9,586 nt of DNA. Source: an uncultured Bacteroidota bacterium. GTDB lineage: Bacteria; Bacteroidota; Bacteroidia; Bacteroidales; SZUA-534. Both the position numbers and the translations under genes were made by a program. Within the stretch, counting starts at the first letter, position 1; each line of letters begins with the position of its first letter. The notes under the pieces were generated by a model that saw only the letters and a program-made list of their open reading frames with translations, was not told the DNA's origin and searched no databases. Location of the stretch: assembly GCA_937885735.1 (NCBI GenBank), contig CALABN010000108.1, positions 1-9,586 on the forward strand. The letters run 5' to 3'. Below are positions 6,041-9,586 of the stretch, one piece after another.

Positions 6041-6670
6041 TTAATCAATTACAAACCTTCCGTCGTCCTTCAGTTGATTGTAGTGCTTGTTGCTGAACTT
6101 GTAGTCGGTGTAGTCGGCCTCGTTCTCGTACATTCGCAGTTGGTCCACGCTCATATCGGTCTTGTTCAGCCATATTTCGATGCCCGACACGTATTCTTTC
6201 ACGCTCTTGCTTTTGGGTGTTATTTTTATCAGATATTGCTGATTGTCTTCCTGATAGTTTAGTTCGTAATCGTTGCTCATCTTGCCCAGGTCGCCAATCA
6301 TACAGGCTGTAATCATATCCTGCATCTCGTTCATCATCTTGTTTGAGTTCAGCGACATTATGCTTTTCTTGCCGTCGGCCACAATCTTCAGTTTCCCGTT
6401 GTTTATTGCAATGAGATAACTCAAAGGCTTTGAGTAACTTAAACTGATTTTATTATCCTTTAGGTACGAGAATTTGCCCGATGAAGTGACGTCCTCGTCA
6501 AACATATCGAGGTGTTTCACTTGTGTAAAGTCGCTCTCAATCGAAGTGAGTTTGCTTGCACTGCTTTTTAGTTGAGTTTCAAATTGTTGCATATCGGCAA
6601 CGGGGTGCATTTGTGCCATTGTCGTTTGAAAGGCAAGCATCAGTGTAAAAAGTAATGTAAGGTGTTTCAT
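6041..6670 (-). CDS. LolA-like outer membrane lipoprotein carrier protein
   Basis: This 209-residue protein has a signal peptide (MKHLTLLFTLMLAFQTTMA, cleavage after Ala19). A LolA-fold pattern follows: a helix containing LTSIESDFTQVKHL (41-54), then SGKFSYLKDNKISLSY, YLIAINNGKLKIVADGKKSI, and a later helix with MITACMIGDLG. LolA proteins form an open beta-barrel cavity that carries acyl chains across the periplasm. In aryl polyene clusters a dedicated LolA-like protein is thought to carry the polyene lipid from an MMPL exporter toward the outer membrane. It sits 20 bases after the polysaccharide deacetylase gene and 3 bases before the LolB-like gene. Its length suits the family. Specific cargo is inferred from context. 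Confidence 0.85.
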   Translation of the reverse strand: MKHLTLLFTLMLAFQTTMAQMHPVADMQQFETQLKSSASKLTSIESDFTQVKHLDMFDEDVTSSGKFSYLKDNKISLSYSKPLSYLIAINNGKLKIVADGKKSIMSLNSNKMMNEMQDMITACMIGDLGKMSNDYELNYQEDNQQYLIKITPKSKSVKEYVSGIEIWLNKTDMSVDQLRMYENEADYTDYKFSNKHYNQLKDDGRFVID

Positions 6671-6690
6671 ATCGTAGTATTGTTATTTGC

Positions 6691-7416
6691 TTAATTTGTT
6701 ATTGGTGTGCCCTTTGCGGTTACGTTTATTGACTGGTAGTTTTTTGCGTCAGCAGGCAAAGGCATTATCTCGTAGCCAGCCGAGCGTATTTCGTCAATCA
6801 CCTTCTGCAAAAGAGTGTCGCTGTTAGGCAGACGGTCGTGAAGAAGTATTATGGCGCCACGTTTCAGGTTGCGTTTTATTCGTTTCAGCACAATTTCGTC
6901 TTTTGGTAGGTTGGTGTCGTAAGTGCGTATGGACCAGCCTATTGTGGTTAGGTTTAGCGTTTTGACGGCTTTGGCCACAATCGGGTTTGTAACGCCAAAT
7001 GGTGGCCGGAACAGAGTTGTTGTCTGGCCTGTGGCTTCGGCAATGGCTTGCTTGCATTGTTCAAGGTCGGCTATCATATTGCTCCGTCTCAAAATCGGGA
7101 AGTTCCCGGCGTGGCAGAAACTGTGTATTCCAATCAGGTGGCCATCGTCGGCTATGCGCTTCATAATTGCCTCATTGCCTGCAATTTTGTTGCCGATGCA
7201 GAAGAAAGTGGCCTTTGCGTTGTTGCGTTTTAGCACGTCGAGCACTTTAGGCGTCTGTTCGGCATCTGGACCATCGTCAAAGGTCAGGAACACCACTCTT
7301 TTGCCAGTCTTTACCCTGCAAATCGCCTTTACGTAAAACTGTGACTTGATGCTGTACGATGCGTAAACCAGGAAAACAAGCAACCAAATCAATATGTAGA
7401 AGAACCACCCTTGCAT
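6691..7416 (-). CDS. polysaccharide deacetylase (NodB/CE4) family protein, membrane-anchored
   Basis: This 241-residue protein has one N-terminal hydrophobic segment (about 4-22) and then a complete NodB domain. Motif 1 is LTFDDGPD (44-51, Asp47 catalytic base and Asp48 metal ligand). Motif 2 is HSFCH (98-102, metal ligands His98 and His102; the usual middle residues are W-S/T). Motif 3 is RPPFG (137-141), then GWS (160-162) and ILLHD (190-194, His193). All key residues are present, so it should be a metal-dependent deacetylase acting in the periplasm. Similar genes recur in Bacteroidetes aryl polyene clusters, although polyene chemistry has no obvious N-acetyl substrate; a sugar or amide on the lipid anchor is a guess. 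Its ATG lies one base after the stop of the chain-length-factor-like gene, so the two are translationally coupled. Confidence 0.88.
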   Translation of the reverse strand: MQGWFFYILIWLLVFLVYASYSIKSQFYVKAICRVKTGKRVVFLTFDDGPDAEQTPKVLDVLKRNNAKATFFCIGNKIAGNEAIMKRIADDGHLIGIHSFCHAGNFPILRRSNMIADLEQCKQAIAEATGQTTTLFRPPFGVTNPIVAKAVKTLNLTTIGWSIRTYDTNLPKDEIVLKRIKRNLKRGAIILLHDRLPNSDTLLQKVIDEIRSAGYEIMPLPADAKNYQSINVTAKGTPITN

Positions 7417-7417
7417 A

Positions 7418-8320
7418 TTATTTCTTTAGCAAGACAAGCGAGCGGTTGATGTCTTGATACTCGTTGAAAATCAATATGTTGCCCGAGATGTTCTTTTTGC
7501 TTGTCGCAATGTTGAGCAGTTCGGCTGTAAATGTTGGATAGTCAGTTTGTTTCTCGTTTTGCCAGTTTGCCTTTAATCCAGTTTTTTTTGCTATGGCTTC
7601 AGCGGAGGCTTGCTTGCAACCCGAAAGCAGGAAAATGTTGTCGGCGGACAGCCCGTTGCGTTTCATAAATGCCTCAATCCACTCTGCAACCTCGCTTTCA
7701 GCCTTTTGCCCTATTGAAGTCTCTATGTCGTTTATTGATGCCGAATTGCCTTCCGATGAATTGTTCAGCAGAAAGAAATTTGCGCCTTCGCCAAGGGCAA
7801 AATTGCGGTCCAAACCAAGTCTGTGCTGAATGTCGGCCGACGATTGGGTAATCTCGTCCACGGCGCCCAAAAGCACATTGCGCTTGCCGTCAGCCACCTG
7901 CATTACGGCATCTATCAGAGCGCTCTCGAAACTCAATCCGCGGTGGACGTAAGTGACATTGTATGAATGTATTCCGTTCATCAGCGCTATCTGTCCGCCA
8001 ATGGTGTTGAATGTTGATTGTATGAACGGTGTTGGATTCAGCAGTTTTTCCTCATTTACGATTATCGAGTCGAGGAACTTCTCCGTATCGGCAAGGCAAC
8101 CAAGTCCTGTTGCGGTGATTATTGCGTCAATCGACTGTTTGTCAATTTCTTCAATGCATTTTAGCCCGCAAGCCACGCCCATTTTCACAATACGGCTCAT
8201 TCTACGGCGGAGCGTAGGGTCGGCTATGGCTTGTTTGTAGTCGAGTTCCGTTTCGTTACCGTCGACAAAAAGCCTGTCTTCCTTTATTTGGCACGATTTT
8301 GTTATGTAGATAGGCTTCAT
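7418..8320 (-). CDS. beta-ketoacyl synthase-like protein without catalytic residues (probable chain-length-factor partner)
   Basis: The chosen start, ATG 8320, gives 300 residues and follows the KS stop after a single base. The open frame extends 14 codons further upstream, but those codons lie within the end of the KS gene. The fold is thiolase-like: TATGLGCLADTEKFLD (69-84), PTPFIQSTFNTIGGQIAL (96-113) and the nucleophile-elbow region around VTYVHRGLSFESAL (122-135). Where active synthases have Cys (TACAS), this protein has Arg127. The HGTGT and GHT histidine motifs of the C-terminal half are also absent (for example LLSGCKQAS). It is shorter than the usual ~400 residues. I infer a non-catalytic partner of the adjacent synthase, comparable to chain-length factors of KS/CLF pairs in aryl polyene and type II polyketide systems. 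Confidence 0.75.
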   Translation of the reverse strand: MKPIYITKSCQIKEDRLFVDGNETELDYKQAIADPTLRRRMSRIVKMGVACGLKCIEEIDKQSIDAIITATGLGCLADTEKFLDSIIVNEEKLLNPTPFIQSTFNTIGGQIALMNGIHSYNVTYVHRGLSFESALIDAVMQVADGKRNVLLGAVDEITQSSADIQHRLGLDRNFALGEGANFFLLNNSSEGNSASINDIETSIGQKAESEVAEWIEAFMKRNGLSADNIFLLSGCKQASAEAIAKKTGLKANWQNEKQTDYPTFTAELLNIATSKKNISGNILIFNEYQDINRSLVLLKK

Positions 8321-8321
8321 T

Positions 8322-9036
8322 TCAGTCGATTTTTGAGAATAATAGTGATGTGTCGTTGCCACCGAATCCGAAGGCGTTCGACAGAACGTGGCTTATTGCA
8401 TTCCCTTCGCTGAATTCGGTTGCTGGAATCAGTCCAGTGGCAGGTTCTGCGGTCTTGAAGTTGAGGTTGGGGTAGATGTAGCCCTTGCTTACCGACAACG
8501 CCGAGTAAACCGCCTCAATGCCTTCCGATGCGCCCAACGTATGGCCTATGAAGGCCTTTACGGAACTGAACGGTGGCACATTGTCGCCGAAAATCCTGCG
8601 AATGGCAGTCCCTTCTGAAAGGTCGTTGTTTGGCGTTCCTGTGCCGTGTACGTTTATGTAGTTTATTTCGCTTGCCGATACGCCAGCCACTTTCATAGCC
8701 TCGCTCATAGAGTGGAACGAGCCGTTGCCTTCTGGCGAACAGCCAGTCTGGTGGTAGGCGTCGTTTGCGTTGGCGTAGCCTGTGACAAGGCAGTAAGGTT
8801 CGCGTTGGGCATCTTCAATGCGTTGCATCACAATGTATCCAGCGCCCTCGCCCAGATTTAGGCCTGCGCGTGTGGCGTCAAACGGTCGGCTGTGTTCCTT
8901 GTCGAGAATCATCAGCGTATTGAAGCCATTGAGATGGAAGCGAGAGAGTGACTCCGTGCCACCTACCACAGCCTGCTCGTACTGACCTGTCTTGATGAGG
9001 TTGGCACCAATCTCAATCGCATTGAGCGCAGAAGAA
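8322..9036 (-). CDS. beta-ketoacyl-ACP synthase (FabF-like), N-terminal half missing
   Basis: About 238 residues of a FabF-type condensing enzyme remain, from the SSALNAIEIGANLI segment to the C-terminus. Both late catalytic motifs are intact: HGTGTP (His codon 8646-8648), and SVKAFIGHTLGASEG with Lys at 8556-8558 and His at 8541-8543. The C-terminal glycine loop NAFGFGGND is also present. The SSAL segment should directly follow the nucleophile (TACSSAL); here that Cys codon is replaced by xylanase-derived sequence. Roughly 165 N-terminal residues are therefore lost at the junction near 9031-9036. In an intact genome it would be the polyene-extending synthase, paired with the chain-length-factor-like protein downstream. 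As shown, the gene cannot yield an active enzyme: a TTG at 9060-9062 is in frame but adds only foreign residues. Whether the break is biological or an assembly error is unresolved. Confidence 0.88.
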
Positions 9037-9586
9037 TTGAGACCAGCTTCCGGTGGACTCAAAATGGATGCTACCGTCTACAACTGGTGGCTCGCAACCC
9101 ATTGCATAATAAGGGAATGGTCCGTCTTTATAATCTGTACCCCAAACTGATTGTTCTTTCATAGGAGTGTCTGGGCTGATTGGTGCTGCTGGATCTGCAA
9201 TCAACGAAACAAGCCACTCGACAGGTTGCTGCGAGTGCCAAGCGAGGGTGTGACCATAAACGGTCAGACCACCCTCCTCGGCTGCTGCTACGAAATTCAT
9301 AACAGTGCCATAATCAAACTCACCCTTGTCGCTAACGACAGAACCCATCTTCATAGCATTGCCTGCAACGACCTCATCAAAGTTTGCACGCGAAAGGGTA
9401 TAGAGATTACCCTTGTCGTTGAACTCTGAAGCTGTGAGTGCAGCACTGACCTTGAAGTTAGCGTGCTTGCTGCGATCCAGATAGTTCTTCAGTGGCTCAT
9501 AGTCATTCAAGTATTCGTAGTCAGCGCTGGAACCTGGCTTGTTTACGACAAAGTCGTTGGTCTCGAAGTAATCGACGCATGAGGTG
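9013..9586 (-). CDS. endo-1,4-beta-xylanase (GH10), N-terminal fragment, both ends incomplete
   Basis: The frame is open to the window edge. The first visible residues, TSCVDYFETND, look like the end of a lipobox with the lipidated Cys, so this is probably an outer-membrane or periplasmic lipoprotein. The GH10 fold begins with LKNYLDRSKHANFKVSAAL, then the family signatures VVAGNAMKM (like ENAMK) and GLTVYGHTLAWHSQQP. Downstream, the sequence leaves the barrel (SVWGTDYKDGPFPYY … DGSIHFESTGSWSQFF), as in Bacteroidetes/Prevotella GH10 enzymes with a carbohydrate-binding module inserted after this strand. Catalytic glutamates and the rest of the barrel are missing. The last residues before the TGA at 9013 are ketosynthase DNA read in the wrong frame. 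Its natural role would be xylan cleavage for polysaccharide use, unrelated to the pigment genes. The start codon lies outside the window. Confidence 0.88.
   Translation of the reverse strand, partial: TSCVDYFETNDFVVNKPGSSADYEYLNDYEPLKNYLDRSKHANFKVSAALTASEFNDKGNLYTLSRANFDEVVAGNAMKMGSVVSDKGEFDYGTVMNFVAAAEEGGLTVYGHTLAWHSQQPVEWLVSLIADPAAPISPDTPMKEQSVWGTDYKDGPFPYYAMGCEPPVVDGSIHFESTGSWSQFFCAQCD
9025..9040. other. junction between ketosynthase and xylanase sequences
   Basis: On the minus strand, xylanase sequence reading GSWSQFF runs into ketosynthase sequence reading SSALNAI in another frame. The bases TTCTTC (complement of 9031-9036) fit both parents: Phe-Phe in the xylanase and the start of Cys-Ser-Ser in the synthase. 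The breakpoint therefore cannot be placed more finely than this short shared sequence. Confidence 0.8.

Noticed and set aside
8321..8362. Longer start for the chain-length-factor-like gene at 8362
   Set aside because: The extension lies within the end of the ketosynthase gene, and the residues (MATTHHYYSQ…) look like an out-of-frame reading; ATG 8320 right after the stop is better.
9013..9062. A genuine xylanase-ketosynthase fusion protein
   Set aside because: The two frames do not match: the xylanase frame hits TGA at 9013, and both domains are cut mid-fold.
1..9586. CRISPR array, tRNA or rRNA genes
   Set aside because: No regularly spaced short repeats and no recognisable tRNA or rRNA sequence were seen on either strand.

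Overview
The window looks like a metagenomic or draft-genome fragment from a member of the Bacteroidales (Prevotella or Bacteroides type; the exact genus cannot be read from the sequence). Three things point there: Bacteroidetes-style gene content, AT-rich leaders without Shine-Dalgarno sequences, and a GH10 xylanase interrupted by a probable binding module. Most of the window is part of an aryl polyene (APE, flexirubin-like pigment lipid) biosynthesis and export cluster. Both ends cut through genes.

Layout. (1) 1-2524, plus strand: the C-terminal end of a fused MMPL exporter / lysophospholipid acyltransferase / methyltransferase protein (only the acyltransferase tail and the methyltransferase are visible), overlapping a membrane-anchored C45-type Ntn-hydrolase/acyltransferase. 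(2) 2608-5603: an AT-rich block of about 2.9 kb bounded by a perfect 67-bp direct repeat. It holds four minus-strand genes unrelated to APE synthesis: a small helix-turn-helix protein, a secreted sulfatase-modifying-factor-fold protein, a secreted DUF4468-like protein and a B-box zinc-finger membrane protein. An intrinsic terminator follows the last gene and a long foldback sequence precedes the first. (3) 5534-9036, minus strand: a tightly packed operon read as ketosynthase (KS), chain-length-factor-like KS, polysaccharide deacetylase, LolA-like carrier and a small secreted LolB/DUF3261-like protein. (4) About 9031-9586: the 5' part of a GH10 xylanase joined out of frame to the truncated KS.

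How the genes fit together. In APE systems a KS/chain-length-factor pair extends the polyene. The product is decorated and attached to lipid by acyltransferase and methyltransferase activities, then moved to the outer membrane by MMPL and Lol-like proteins. The deacetylase and the C45 protein are accessory genes whose roles are not settled. The acyl carrier proteins, dehydratases, ketoreductase and ligase expected of a full cluster are not in this window.

Two structural oddities stand out. The 67-bp repeat copies the exact 3' end of the LolB-like gene and brackets the foreign-looking block, which fits integration at a gene 3' end, although no recombinase is present. The KS/xylanase junction falls inside both coding sequences, at a 6-base shared sequence immediately after the expected KS active-site cysteine codon. 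It is either an assembly chimera or a real deletion.
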